Shown piece after piece: positions 12,389 through 22,145 of a stretch of DNA of 64,000 nt (position 1 is its first letter; each line of letters begins with the position of its first letter). The DNA is from Clostridia bacterium UC5.1-1C12 (GTDB taxonomy: Bacteria; Bacillota_I; Bacilli_A; Erysipelotrichales; Erysipelotrichaceae). The stretch covers positions 186,001 through 250,000 of the forward strand of contig BBZX01000004.1 of assembly GCA_001305055.1 (NCBI GenBank), read 5' to 3'. The notes under the pieces were generated by a model that saw only the letters and a program-made list of their open reading frames with translations, had not been told where the DNA came from and did no database searches. A program made the position numbers and the translations under genes.

Positions 12389-13625
12389 ATGAATTTCACA
12401 AAAAACAGTGCTAATCTGACACCGATTGAGGATACCGTATTTGCCGTAGTATCTAAAGCCAAGGAAGCAAAAGCTAAATTCGGCGCTGAGCAGGTTGTTG
12501 ACGCGACAATCGGATCACTTTATGATGAAGATGGCAATCTGGTAGCCTTTAAGAGTGTTTTTGATAATTATGATAAAATCAAAAAAGAAGTTAAAGCTGC
12601 GTATGCTTCCAGTTTTACGGGAAATCCTACCTTCCGTCAGCGAGTTGCGGATTGGACAATCGGCGCAGCTGATGTCAGGCTGGCACATAGTGTCATTGCC
12701 ACACCTGGCGGTACCGGTGCGGTATCAATGACATTCTCCGATATCTTAGAACCGGGAGAAACTGTAATTTTGCCGGATATTGCTTGGGGTTCCTATGCTT
12801 TAATGGCAACTGACAAACAGCTGAAGGCTAAAAAATATAAAAATGTTTGATGGTGATAAGTTTAATCTTACCTCTTTCAAGGAAACTGTATTGAGTGTAA
12901 TCAATGAACAGAACCGCATTTGTGTCGTAATCAATGATCCATGTCACAATCCTACCGGTTACACGATGACTCGTGCAGAATGGGACAACGTTATAGCTTT
13001 TATGAATGAATGCAGCAAACAGGTGCCTTGTGTAATCCTGAATGATATTGCCTACATTGATTATGCCTATGACTTAGAGAATTCAAGAAAATATATGGAA
13101 GCTTTCAATGCCATTACAGAGCAAGTCATGGTAGTAGTGGCATTCAGCTGTTCCAAAACGATGACTTCTTATGGTTTGCGCTGCGGAGCGGCTATTCTGT
13201 TAGCACAGAGTGCTGAAAGTGTACGCCAGGCAGAAATAGTCTTTGAAAAATCAGCCCGTGCTATCTGGAGTAATATTCCCAACGCGGCTATGGATAACTT
13301 CTATCAGGTTACAACTGAGCATTATAAGGATTTCATGAATGAAAAAGACGTTTATATTGATTATCTGAAACAGCGCAGTGAAATTTTTAAAACTGAAGCT
13401 GAGGCATGCGGTCTGCCATGTTATCCATATAAAGAAGGATTCTTTGTAACGATACAGATTGAGGATAATGATCGCCGTGATCGGTACCATGATCGATTGC
13501 TGGCAAATAACATATTTACTGTAAAGGTGAATCACGGAATCCGAGTTGCGGTATGCAGTCTGAGCATTGAAAAATGTAAAGGCTTAGCAGCCAGAATGAA
13601 ACAATATTTAGATGAAACAAAGTAA
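12389..13625 (+). CDS. Class I/II pyridoxal-phosphate aminotransferase (aromatic/aspartate type)
   Basis: This fold-type I aminotransferase of about 411 residues is probably the transaminase that finishes phenylalanine or tyrosine, judged from its place directly after pheA. The N-terminal part has FTGNPTFRQRVADWT and the glycine stretch TPGGTGAVSM that holds the cofactor phosphate. The C-terminal part has VINDPCHNPTGY and the PLP lysine in SCSKTMTSYGLRCG. The reading frame breaks in a five-A run at 12839-12843; removing one A (or adding two) joins KAKKYK to MFDGDKFNL. The ribosome site before 12389 is GAGGG. Substrate specificity cannot be read from the sequence. Confidence 0.88.
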
Positions 13626-13650
13626 GCGATATGACAACATATCGCTTTTT
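13624..13650 (+). terminator. Intrinsic terminator after the pheA-aminotransferase pair
   Basis: GCGATATG (13626-13633) pairs with CATATCGC (13638-13645) around an ACAA loop and is followed by five T residues. It overlaps the stop codon region and separates this operon from the MutS-like gene. Confidence 0.75.
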
Positions 13651-13667
13651 GCGGAAAGGAAGATTTT

Positions 13668-15432
13668 ATGATTGATGAATCTAAGTGGTTATATCGAATA
13701 AAACGATTGGAAAATTACTTGGTAACCTTGAAGAAAAAGTCAGGGTTTTACTCGTTCCTGCGTTTTAGTTTTTTCATTGTGATCCTTGTCGGCATCGTGA
13801 TGGCCGGCAATATGGGGCAAAGCTTAGGCGGCTGGCTGGCATTAGCCGCTTTGATTGCTTTTATCATAGCAGTGATGGGGCATGGCAGAATCAAAGCTAA
13901 AATCAAAGACTGTGAGCATGAAATTCTCGTTTGCCAGCAGTATTTCGACCGTATTCACGGCAATTGGCGAAATTTCCCTGAAAAGGGTGACGAATTTATC
14001 AAGGATGCGGACGCTACCTTTCTGGATCTTGATTTAATAGGCAAAGCTTCTCTTTATCAATTGATATCGATTGCCCGCACATGCTTTGGCAAACAGGCAT
14101 TTTATGACTTGCTATGCGGAAATTGCCGCTCTATCGACTGGCTGGACAGCAGGCAGCGGTTTCTGAATTAAGCAATCATGAATTCTCCATACAATTTCAA
14201 AAGTTATTAATTAATCAAAAAATACAAAGTGGAACTGACTGTCAGGTCACTAAAGACCGACTGAATAGTTTCAAACAATATACTTCTTATAAGTATTTAC
14301 CCTTCTTATGTCTGATGCCGTTATTATTACTTTTAATTGGTTTACTGGCGGTTTTTAATAAACTGTCCGGTATTGTATTTGCCTCTGCATTCTTTATTCA
14401 ATTATTTTTATCTATTGGCATCTCTTTGCGCAGTGGCGGAAAATTGACGGTTATGGTCAATTAAAGGATCAGATATCGGCAGCCATGGAATTATTCAAAT
14501 GCATAGAAATTGCTGAGTTCAAAAGTGAGCGCCTGAAAGATATTCAGCAAATACTAAATAGCAATGGTTCAGCAAGCTCTGCCTGTCAGCACTTAGACAT
14601 TATCTTATCATTATTTTCATTGCGTAATAATCCAATTCTCTACCTTGCTTTTAACGGTTTGTTTATGATTGACCTGCAGTGCCTGTATATTTTGGAGCGC
14701 TGGAAAAATAAATATGGAGATAAGCTGGAATTATGGCTTGAAACAGCCGGTGAAATGGAAGCTTTGGTATCATGTTCAATTCTGGCAGCCGTGCGCGGCA
14801 CATGCACGCCGTTAGTACATAATGAGGAACAGCCAAGCATCAGCGCGCAGGCATGCGCCCATCCGCTGATTGATCCTGATAAGGTAGTAGCTAATGATTT
14901 CAATCTAAAAGGCAGCAATATTATCACCGGCAGCAATATGTCCGGTAAATCCACCTTTATGCGCTGTGTAGGCATTAACACAGTGTTAGCCTTGATGGGC
15001 TGTGAAGTATGTGCCAAAAGCTTCAGCTGCACACCAATGCATGTAATCTCATCCATGCGTCTGCATGATGAACTATCAGAAGGTATATCCACATTCTATG
15101 CTGAAATCTTGCGTATCAAAGATATTATGGAAGCCAGCAAAACTCAAAAATTTAATTTAATATTGATTGATGAGATATTCAAAGGTACCAACAGCGCTGA
15201 CCGCATTGTCGGTGCTAAGGAAGCGATTCAGCGTCTGAATCAATCATGGCTGATCACCCTTGTAACAACCCATGACTTTGAATTATGCACAGCGCTGCCT
15301 ACTTTGACTAATTATCACTTCTCGGAAACCTATGAGAATAATGAAATTCATTTTGACTATCAGATCAAAGATGGTCAGTGTAAGACAACCAATGCGAAAG
15401 AGTTGATGCATATGGCAGGTATTATTGATTGA
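13668..15432 (+). CDS. MutS-family ATPase with an N-terminal membrane domain
   Basis: A protein of about 588 residues with the MutS core ATPase at its C-terminus: Walker A GSNMSGKSTF, Walker B LILIDEIFKGTNSADR and a following TTHDFEL segment. The N-terminal half has two strongly hydrophobic regions (about residues 27-68 and 205-250) rather than the mismatch-recognition domains, so it belongs to the small membrane-linked MutS-like group. Classical mismatch repair is unlikely and the role is not known. Two frame breaks, near 14156 (one G short, DSRQ to AVSEL) and 14425 (one T short, GIS to FAQWRKIDGYGQL), are each repaired by one base. Start ATG 13668 follows GGAAAGGAAG. Confidence 0.8.
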
Positions 15433-15442
15433 TCCAACTAAG

Positions 15443-15472
15443 AACTGATGATAAAAACATCAGTTTTTTTTA
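15443..15472 (+). terminator. Intrinsic terminator after the MutS-like gene
   Basis: AACTGATG (15443-15450) pairs with CATCAGTT (15458-15465) around a seven-base loop. A run of T residues follows. Confidence 0.75.
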
Positions 15473-15605
15473 ATAAATTTTCTAAAGTTTCACCATATTG
15501 TTCTAAATATAAACAGCATTTATCCTTGAGAGCTAATTAATGAGCAAACATGTGGTATTCTGCATATAATCAGTCTATAATCTTAATCAGGAGGTACATT
15601 AATTT

Positions 15606-16643
15606 ATGCCAAAGAAAATTATAGGATTATTTACTGCGCTTTTATGTGCGGTAACCGTTGCAGGCTGTTCAACAAAACCAACTGAACCTGAAAAACCTGC
15701 GGACGATAATAAGGTGGTTGAGCCAGCCGCTAAAACTGAGCTTCAGATTGGACAAGTTGAAGCTGCCGCTCATGGCACTAAATGCTTCACAACAGCGACT
15801 GTTGTTGTTGAAGGAGACAAGATTCTGCTTGCCTACATTGATGATTATCAGTATTTGTCAGCTGCTGATGCTACCGGTATTCCAAACAGTGAAACCTTAG
15901 CTGATTACTGGAATGAGGGTTTGGTACTTGGTTCTAAACGTGTAAATGCTGAAATGTACAGTGCAAACATGGCTAAGAGCGGTTCAACAGTAGCTATTGA
16001 TGTCAATTACAATACAATTCAAGATTATGTAGCTGGCAAAACAATTGCTGAAGTTGAAGAATTAGCTGGTAAAACAAGTGATGAATTAATCGATACAATT
16101 TCAGGAGCTACTTTGGTTGATATGCCAGGCTACCTGAATGCAATCGCAGAAGCTGCTAAAGCTGCTCAGGGTAATCCTAAAGTATCTTATGAAGGTGATG
16201 TTACTGCTCTGAAAATCGGACAAGTTGAAGCTGCTGCTCACGGCACAAAGTGCTTCACTCTTGCTACGGCTGTAACTGATGGTGACAAAGTTGTTCTTGC
16301 TTATATTGATGATTTTCAATATCTCGATGGTGCAGAAGCAACTGGTGTTCCTAACAGTGAAACTTTAAAAGATAACTTAACAGATCCTACAAAAGTATTA
16401 GGTTCTAAACGTGTAAATGCTGAAATGTACAGTGCAAACATGGCTAAGAGCGGTGCTACGATCGCTATCGACGAAAACTTCAATATGGTACAAGATTATG
16501 TAGCAGGCAAGACAATTGCTGAGTTGAAGGAATTAGGCGGTAAATCAAGTGAAGAAGTTCTTGATACAATTTCAAGTACAACTTTAGTTGATGCTCCGGG
16601 ATATGTAAATGCCATCGTTATGGCAGCTACTGCTTCTAAGTAA
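15606..16643 (+). CDS. Lipoprotein with two tandem FMN-binding-like repeats
   Basis: A 345-residue exported lipoprotein: signal peptide, lipobox VAGC (Cys about residue 20), a short Pro/Glu-rich linker, then two repeats of about 145 residues (about 46-185 and 200-345). Both begin IGQVEAAAHGTKCFT, share LGSKRVNAEMYSANMAKSG and end with a helix. Repeat 1 ends DTISGATLVDMPGY, which fits the D-x-x-S-G-A-T motif where the ApbE flavin transferase attaches FMN to threonine; repeat 2 reads DTISSTTLVDAPGY and has lost it. This suggests an extracytosolic flavoprotein, as in Gram-positive flavin-based electron transfer, but no apbE or NADH dehydrogenase gene is nearby. The start has AGGAGG at 15590-15595 and two TATAAT boxes at 15565 and 15576. 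The frame is intact. Confidence 0.75.
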   Translation: MPKKIIGLFTALLCAVTVAGCSTKPTEPEKPADDNKVVEPAAKTELQIGQVEAAAHGTKCFTTATVVVEGDKILLAYIDDYQYLSAADATGIPNSETLADYWNEGLVLGSKRVNAEMYSANMAKSGSTVAIDVNYNTIQDYVAGKTIAEVEELAGKTSDELIDTISGATLVDMPGYLNAIAEAAKAAQGNPKVSYEGDVTALKIGQVEAAAHGTKCFTLATAVTDGDKVVLAYIDDFQYLDGAEATGVPNSETLKDNLTDPTKVLGSKRVNAEMYSANMAKSGATIAIDENFNMVQDYVAGKTIAELKELGGKSSEEVLDTISSTTLVDAPGYVNAIVMAATASK

Positions 16644-16657
16644 TTAAAGAATGTATT

Positions 16658-16691
16658 AAAAGTCATCGCCGTTCATGGTGATGACTTTTTC
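16658..16691. terminator. Bidirectional intrinsic terminator between convergent genes
   Basis: The arms AAGTCATCGCC and GGTGATGACTT (one G-U pair) surround a GTTCAT loop, with T runs on both strands. It serves the plus-strand lipoprotein and probably the minus-strand gene whose repaired stop lies at 16706. Confidence 0.75.
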
Positions 16692-16705
16692 GTATATTGT
16701 AATTA

Positions 16706-17965
16706 CTATCTATTATTCATTATTTGATATGATAACTGCGAATTTTCATTAATGCATATCTGCCCTTTCACAATCTCATTATCCGGTTTTTTAAATCTAT
16801 CCATGCAATACCAGAATTAGATAACATTAAACCACTGTCTGCGTACAAATAATGAATATCTGTGTTCAAATCCAAACAAATAATTTTGAGGACGACTTCT
16901 GTTTTCAATAGTTTTTGTTCCTGACCAAGTCATTATACCATTTTTTATTTTGACTACTTCAATCCATTCATCCTCGAAATAATAGTTAAATTTGCCATTT
17001 TCAACATCTATTTTATATACTTTTTCAAGTGGATCATTTTCCATTACAAGGATTAAATTATTTCCATCACCATATAAGCCAAATAAATATTCATTGAGCC
17101 CTGTTGTTTCATATATGATTTTCTTAGTTTTAGTTTTCATTTCATATTGAATTAGTTGAGTGATTAGATTATCGTTATCTACTCTTAAATAGTACCAATA
17201 ACCTTTATGATAAACAGGATATCCGCTATTTTCTTCTTCAATTAACTCAAAGTTTTTTGTTTTTAATGAATAATATTCGATAATATAACCCATCGATAAA
17301 TCATCGTACCAATTAAACATGATTCCATCATTACTCATATTAACAATATTATAATGTGGAGGTACATTTTCACTACGTTTAAATTCAGTGCATACTCCTG
17401 ATTTCAAGTCATATAGATAGTATACGGCAGTACCGCTTGCTTGATCATATTCTTCGAATATCAAACTTTCATTATAAGCTATGAGTATTTTGATAGAGGC
17501 GTATAATGAGTCAAAACCAATATCTTTCAATTTTTTAAATTCTCCAGTATTACAATCATAAGAACCTAGAAATAATGCACTTCTGTTATCTGAAGCATCC
17601 GCTTCGCCATATACAACACCCTCATCATCTAAGTATAATGGATTGAAGGAAACATTATCTGGCCAAGTAAAACTCACAAAATTATTTAAGAATGTATCAC
17701 TTGGAACAGTTTCAAAATCATTAGTTTTCTTTACAGTAGTTTCTACTATTTCAAAATAATTATTAACATCATTTATTTCCTGTGGATAATTATTCATATT
17801 TTCAGTTTTAGCTTCTTTACCTGATTGATCAGCAGCTTTGTTTTCTTCTAAAATAATTTGTTGTTCAGTGTCTTGTGAGTATGGATTCATTTTATCAAAT
17901 ATCTTTAAGCCAATAAAAACAAAACACATTAATAATACTACGCAGTAAATTACCTTCCTAATCAT
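16706..17965 (-). CDS. Membrane-anchored or secreted beta-propeller-like protein, function unknown
   Basis: Residues 1-24 form one hydrophobic N-terminal segment (VIYCVVLLMCFVFIGLKIF), a signal anchor without a lipobox. A low-complexity linker follows to about residue 90. The rest is built of repeated short strands with Gly/Tyr/Trp, such as YCNTGEF-like turns, LYDLKSG, YYSLKTKNF and YEMKTKTK, as in DUF5050-like six-bladed sensors. The uninterrupted frame stops at 16817 in a poor tail. Removing one base near 16855 and adding an A to the run near 16790 continues the same strand pattern (YLYADSGLMLSN, GIAWIDL) to a stop at 16706, right at the terminator. AAGGGGG precedes the start. The neighbouring XRE/TPR regulator may control it, which is only inference. 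Confidence 0.6.
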
Positions 17966-17985
17966 AATGTATTTCCCCCTTACCC

Positions 17986-18004
17986 AAAATTGTTTGACAA
18001 TTTT
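17986..18004. promoter_or_regulatory. Perfect palindrome upstream of the beta-propeller gene
   Basis: AAAATTGT and ACAATTTT flank a TTG centre, 21 bp before the minus-strand start codon at 17965. It may be an operator or a leader hairpin. The rest of 18005-18355 is very AT-rich and I see no gene in it. Confidence 0.4.
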
Positions 18005-18355
18005 TGATTAATACATAATTCTGAATACATAAAAACTATATCTTAAATTTTATATTACACTATTTACATACTTAGTTCAAACCCTATATGTGAAAACACA
18101 AACTAAGGGGATGAATTAAATGAATTTAAAGCATTATCGTTTATTATAAACACACAAACTATATTCAAAAGCACATTCATAAAATTAACGATAATTTCAA
18201 TTATAACAGTACAAAAATAATTGAATTTAATCAAATTTTCATTATATATTTTAGATATAATCTTTGAGATATGAATATTTATAAAACATATCATGCCTTA
18301 GTAATAACATTAGTAAACATTTTACTGCTCAAATTAACCACGATTAGCAAAAATA

Positions 18356-18382
18356 AAAATAGCAGCTAATAGTTGCTATTTT
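18356..18382 (-). terminator. Intrinsic terminator after the XRE/TPR regulator
   Basis: On the minus strand AAAATAGCA pairs with TGCTATTTT around a nine-base loop, followed by a T-rich tail. It lies 19 bp beyond the stop at 18401. Confidence 0.65.
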
Positions 18383-18400
18383 CTAACGTTAATTAATAGT

Positions 18401-19636
18401 TCATTTCCCCAAATGCCCTTTAATTTTTAAGTAATGGATTAATTCATCCTTATCATCAGCTCTATCAAGTAAATTAATTAGGATATCAAGATAGAAATAC
18501 ATGTTTTCATAAACTTCTTTTTCTGCTAAATTTTCATATACTTCTTTAGCTTTATTGACCAATTTCTTTCGTAGGCTTTTGATTTCCATGTATGACTAAA
18601 TATTCAAATAATTTGAATCGATCTTTATAAATAGATACATCATATAAATGTTGATTATCATTTATTATTTTTCTTGCATCATAATATCTACCCAAACTAT
18701 AATAACACCAAATTTTGTATAGAATTAGGTTGCCATTTTTGGGTTCTAGTTTCTCTGCCTCATCTAAAATTTTCAATGATTTTTCATATTCAGTCATTAA
18801 AATATGTACCCAAGCTGTATTTCTCAATGTGAGAGCTCTCATACTATCATTTACTTCCATATAATGAAAAACTTCTAAACAAGCGATTTGTAATTCTATA
18901 GCTTTCTTATAGCATCCAATTCTAGTATAAATGTTAGCCATCTGAATATCACAATTTATTGCTCTTTTATAAGAACAACCATCAAGAAACATCTGTTTAG
19001 CTTGCATCAAATACTTTCTAGCATCTTCATACTGACCGCAATCGTGATGCAATAAGCTATAATGAAAATTAATCATTGCAGTATTCTTATTGTAATTAGA
19101 AATAGACAATGCCTTTTCAGCATAAACAAAAGCTTCGTTGAAATGTCTCAATGAATGCATCTTGACTGCTTTATATTCTAAATATAGTTGTTGATATAGA
19201 GTATTAGGTTCTACTGTAGAATTTAAGCTTTTTTCCAATTTATCAGATATTTCGATTTTACTTTTTAAAACCGAAATGATATATTCAATCAAATTAATTT
19301 TATAATAATTTTGATTAATCATATAACTTCTCTTTTCTCATTTATGATATCAATGAAATAGTCAAAATTCATTCTCATATAGAAAAGAGTGTCAATAAAG
19401 TCAAAAATTAATGCTTCTATTTCTTCATCAACTATTTTAAGATCATCAAATTTCACATCGAGTGCAATTTCAATTCTTTCCAACATTTGCTGATTCGGAA
19501 TTTCAACGCCTCTTTCGAATTTGCTTAATCTCGCATAATGTATTCCTGTCATTACATTTAATTGTTCCAAAGTAAGATGCCTATAATTTCTCCATAACTT
19601 AATTTTATTCCCTAGCTCATTCATGCCGCCACCCAT
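18401..19636 (-). CDS. XRE-family HTH regulator with C-terminal TPR domain (RRNPP-like)
   Basis: About 411 residues. Residues 1-70 form a Cro/C1-type helix-turn-helix (GNKIKLWRNYRHLTLEQL, ARLSKFERG). From about residue 110 on there is a chain of TPR-like helix pairs (NEAFVYAEKALSISNYN, YEDARKYLMQAKQMF, YKKAIELQIACLEV, YEKSLKILDEAEKLEPKN). This architecture is that of peptide-sensing RRNPP regulators such as PlcR and NprR; the length is close to NprR. The frame breaks near 19321 (an ATGA overlap if read literally) and near 18575; one missing and one extra base restore a single frame and the total is whole codons. Two separate coupled proteins cannot be excluded for the first break. A gene for a small exported peptide ends 14 bp upstream and shares its promoter, so the peptide is the obvious candidate ligand. 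Confidence 0.72.
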
Positions 19637-19650
19637 TTTTTGTTCCTTGA

Positions 19651-19820
19651 TTAATAAGGTACGTGTTCATCTCCCAATGGTTGTACAGTAACACACTCAT
19701 GCGTGCAGTTCACACCATCAGGTCCGCAATCCTCGTTGTGTACATGTGTACAATGTCCAGGGAAGCATAATGACATGCTAGTAACCCCAGCCAGTAATAA
19801 AGTAAATAACATTTTTTCAT
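19651..19820 (-). CDS. Small exported Cys/His-rich peptide, candidate signal for the adjacent regulator
   Basis: AGGAGG sits eight bases before ATG 19820. With one A added to the six-A run after it, the frame gives 56 residues: a signal peptide (MKKMLFTLLLAGVTSMSL), then a mature part with CFPGHCTHVHNEDCG and CTHEC. Even without correction the frame from ATG 19812 is open for 53 codons to the stop at 19651. The mature half has five cysteines and several histidines in a C-x-H-x-H-x(3)-C-G ... C-T-H-x-C pattern. That pattern also occurs as a repeat in large gut Bacillota surface proteins (from memory). The regulator gene starts 14 bp further on. It may be a pheromone precursor, a metal-binding peptide or both. 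Confidence 0.6.
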
Positions 19821-19844
19821 AATTAATTCCTCCTTTTCTACTCC

Positions 19845-19896
19845 ATTATAATTAATTATTACTTTTTGTCTATAAGGCTTTTATCGTTAAAAACGA
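19845..19896 (-). promoter_or_regulatory. Promoter and candidate operator of the peptide-regulator operon
   Basis: On the minus strand a TATAAT -10 (19845-19850) lies 16 bp from a TAGACA -35 (19867-19872). Just upstream is a perfect 13-bp palindrome TCGTTAAAAACGA (19884-19896). A site centred near -52 suits an activator acting on its own operon. Confidence 0.5.
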
Positions 19897-20001
19897 GTTA
19901 TAAATTTCCATTTTTTACCATTTCAGTCCTTTTTTTTAACAATTTACACAAAAAAGTTCACATTTTTATAAAAATTATAACATAACATACCATAACAAGA
20001 C

Positions 20002-20030
20002 AAAACCCAATCAGAAAAAGATTGGGTTTC
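20002..20030 (-). terminator. Intrinsic terminator of the aldo/keto reductase operon
   Basis: AAACCCAATC and GATTGGGTTT pair around a seven-base loop, with a T-rich tail on the minus strand. The stop codon of the upstream gene is at 20037. Confidence 0.7.
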
Positions 20031-20036
20031 TATTAC

Positions 20037-20876
20037 TCATTTAGATGTATGCTGCCAGCATTCACTGTAAGACACATACTTAATGGCATCAGCATTTTGT
20101 TTCGCAGCTTGACGTTGTTTCTTAGGATTCCCGCCATATAAACTGTTTAATCTGCTTTTATCCATCATCGTCTGCACATAAACAAACTTTTTCAGATAGA
20201 ACCAGCGTTCAATCAGCTTATAAATCGCCTGCCGTGGTTCAGCTTCCTCTTTCAAAGCCTCAACACCCTCTGTACATAATTCCTGTGCGATTGCTGTTGC
20301 TGTTTCTGCCATCTCATCAAGATTCTTAAATATAATCATATCCAGACCGCGTTGAATATAACCGGCCTTATCACTGCCCATAACGAAACGTTTCAGCAAA
20401 TCCATCTGATGTGTCAGTACTTCATCATCAAAGGCAACCGACACAAGGTCATTACGAATCGCTTCATATTGATTACCAGGCTCACTTAATACAAGGTAAG
20501 CCCCTTTGGCATAAATTGTTTCATCCTTACCGCCAAACGAGCAAAGGATACCAGTAGCTTTTTCATTAACTTTGGTGTAGAGAATATAAGGTGCTTTTAA
20601 CTGACCTTCCGGAAGTTTGAATGCATCTTTGTAGCGTATGATCTGATTAGCAATCGTTTCTTTGCTGCATGTAAGCTGCAGATTCACGATTATGCGGTAG
20701 CTTTCATTGATTTCCATGAATTTCTTAAACAGGTCTAACTGCTTTTCGCAGTCCTCACGCTCTTCAAGAATTGTGATATAATCCTCTAAATAGCCGTTGA
20801 ATTCGCAGCAGCCATTATCGGTTCTCTGATCAGCACACGCTCCCAGAACTTCCAGTATTTCACTCATCGTTCTCAC
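20037..20876 (-). CDS. Conserved hypothetical protein, partner of the aldo/keto reductase
   Basis: A soluble 279-residue protein that I do not recognise. It has no signal peptide or membrane segment. The N-terminus carries a cysteine-containing stretch (GACADQRTDNGCCEFNG). The middle is mixed alpha/beta (APYILYTKVNEKATGILCSF) and the C-terminus is helical and basic (GGNPKKQRQAAKQN). Its start codon overlaps the stop of the preceding aldo/keto reductase in an ATGA junction (20873-20876), so the two are translationally coupled and probably act together. No motif allows a reaction to be named. Confidence 0.65.
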   Translation of the reverse strand: MRTMSEILEVLGACADQRTDNGCCEFNGYLEDYITILEEREDCEKQLDLFKKFMEINESYRIIVNLQLTCSKETIANQIIRYKDAFKLPEGQLKAPYILYTKVNEKATGILCSFGGKDETIYAKGAYLVLSEPGNQYEAIRNDLVSVAFDDEVLTHQMDLLKRFVMGSDKAGYIQRGLDMIIFKNLDEMAETATAIAQELCTEGVEALKEEAEPRQAIYKLIERWFYLKKFVYVQTMMDKSRLNSLYGGNPKKQRQAAKQNADAIKYVSYSECWQHTSK

Positions 20877-21985
20877 TCCTTTGTCATTTCTTTATTGCAT
20901 TTCTTTAACATATCAATAATCTGAATATGCTGTGGACATAAGCTTTCGCATCGCCCGCAAGCCTGACAATTGACTGGACTTTCAGCTGGTAACTGGATTG
21001 CCTTTTGCTCTTCTGTGAAACGTGCCTTTGCACGGTCATTCCAAGCTTTGAAGCTGCCCGGTATATCAACGCCAAACGGACAAGGCATACAATAACGACA
21101 GCCGGTACAAGGTACCTTCTGTTTAGTCATTAGCTCATCCCTTACCTGATTTACCGCTTCTAGCTCTTCTTTACTCACAGGGGTTTCATCGTTGAAGGTT
21201 TTGATATTATCTAAAAGCTGATCCATTTCATTCATACCCGACAGGATCGTCATAATATTTGGATAATTCAACAACCAGCGAAAACTGTACGAAGCATAAG
21301 ACCTCGCCGCATCAAATTTCTTAAAAGGTTCAGCAATGAAATCTGGTATATTCGCTAACGAACCTCCGCGCAGCGGCTCCATAATAATTACCGGTACATT
21401 GGCTTTTGTAAGCTTATCATAACCAACCATACCCGGTTCATGAACGACATCCATATAATTCAGCATAATCTGTGCAAAATCAAATGGATAATAAGAAAGT
21501 AATTCATCAATTAATGCATCTTTCTCATGGATAGAAAAGCCAGCATAACGAATCTTTCCTTCCGCTTTCTTTCGATCCAGCCATTCACCAATATGATACA
21601 GCTTAACCTTTTGAAACCGCTCAAAGCTCATAGCGTGAAGCAGAAAAAAGTCAATATAAGTAGTATTCAGCCGTTCAAGCATTCGATCGAGATAACCATC
21701 AAGCTCATCTTCACTTTTTACTAAATGAACAGGCAGCTTATCCGCTAATGTATAACTCTCTCTGGGGTAAGGCTTCAAGCCTTCAGCAAGAGCTTTTTCA
21801 GAATGCTCATCATGATATACATATGCCGTATCATAATAAGTAATTCCGGATTCTATTGCTGTTTTGATTAATTCGTTTACCTTTTCCTGAATGATGTTTC
21901 CATCTTTATCAGTTAGGAAACGCATTGAACCAAAGCCAAGACAGGATACTCTGTCTTTGATATTACCTAGCGTTCTATATTTCAT
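20873..21985 (-). CDS. Aldo/keto reductase fused to a ferredoxin-type 4Fe-4S domain
   Basis: 370 residues. The N-terminal 270 residues form an NADPH-dependent aldo/keto reductase barrel with the catalytic set visible: Asp and Tyr in DTAYVYHDEH, Lys in LADKLPV, His in FFLLHAMS. The C-terminus has two cysteine clusters, CTGCRYCMPCPFGVDIP and CQACGRCESLCPQHI, typical of two iron-sulfur sites. This fused architecture is common in anaerobic Bacillota; the substrate is unknown. A hypothetical protein follows with a 4-bp overlap. The frame is intact. Confidence 0.88.
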   Translation of the reverse strand: MKYRTLGNIKDRVSCLGFGSMRFLTDKDGNIIQEKVNELIKTAIESGITYYDTAYVYHDEHSEKALAEGLKPYPRESYTLADKLPVHLVKSEDELDGYLDRMLERLNTTYIDFFLLHAMSFERFQKVKLYHIGEWLDRKKAEGKIRYAGFSIHEKDALIDELLSYYPFDFAQIMLNYMDVVHEPGMVGYDKLTKANVPVIIMEPLRGGSLANIPDFIAEPFKKFDAARSYASYSFRWLLNYPNIMTILSGMNEMDQLLDNIKTFNDETPVSKEELEAVNQVRDELMTKQKVPCTGCRYCMPCPFGVDIPGSFKAWNDRAKARFTEEQKAIQLPAESPVNCQACGRCESLCPQHIQIIDMLKKCNKEMTKE

Positions 21986-22145
21986 GTTTAATCCCTCTTT
22001 TTCTTATTGTACTATTTTATTGACTAAAATAAAATGATTACACATCAATTTTATGACAAAAAGTTGCTTTTTTGCAATAAAAAAGGTCAATCCTTTTATG
22101 AAAAGTCATCTTGCTTTATAATATAGGAAGAAAGGAAGGTACTAT

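Noticed and set aside
18103..18294. A 63-codon minus-strand frame in the AT-rich gap before the beta-propeller gene
   Set aside because: It has a composition typical of random AT-rich DNA, no ribosome site and no protein pattern.
19319..19636. A separate 105-residue XRE repressor plus a separate TPR protein
   Set aside because: The ATGA overlap would allow it, but the combined length and domain order match one RRNPP-type regulator, and one missing base joins them. I kept the alternative in the annotation.
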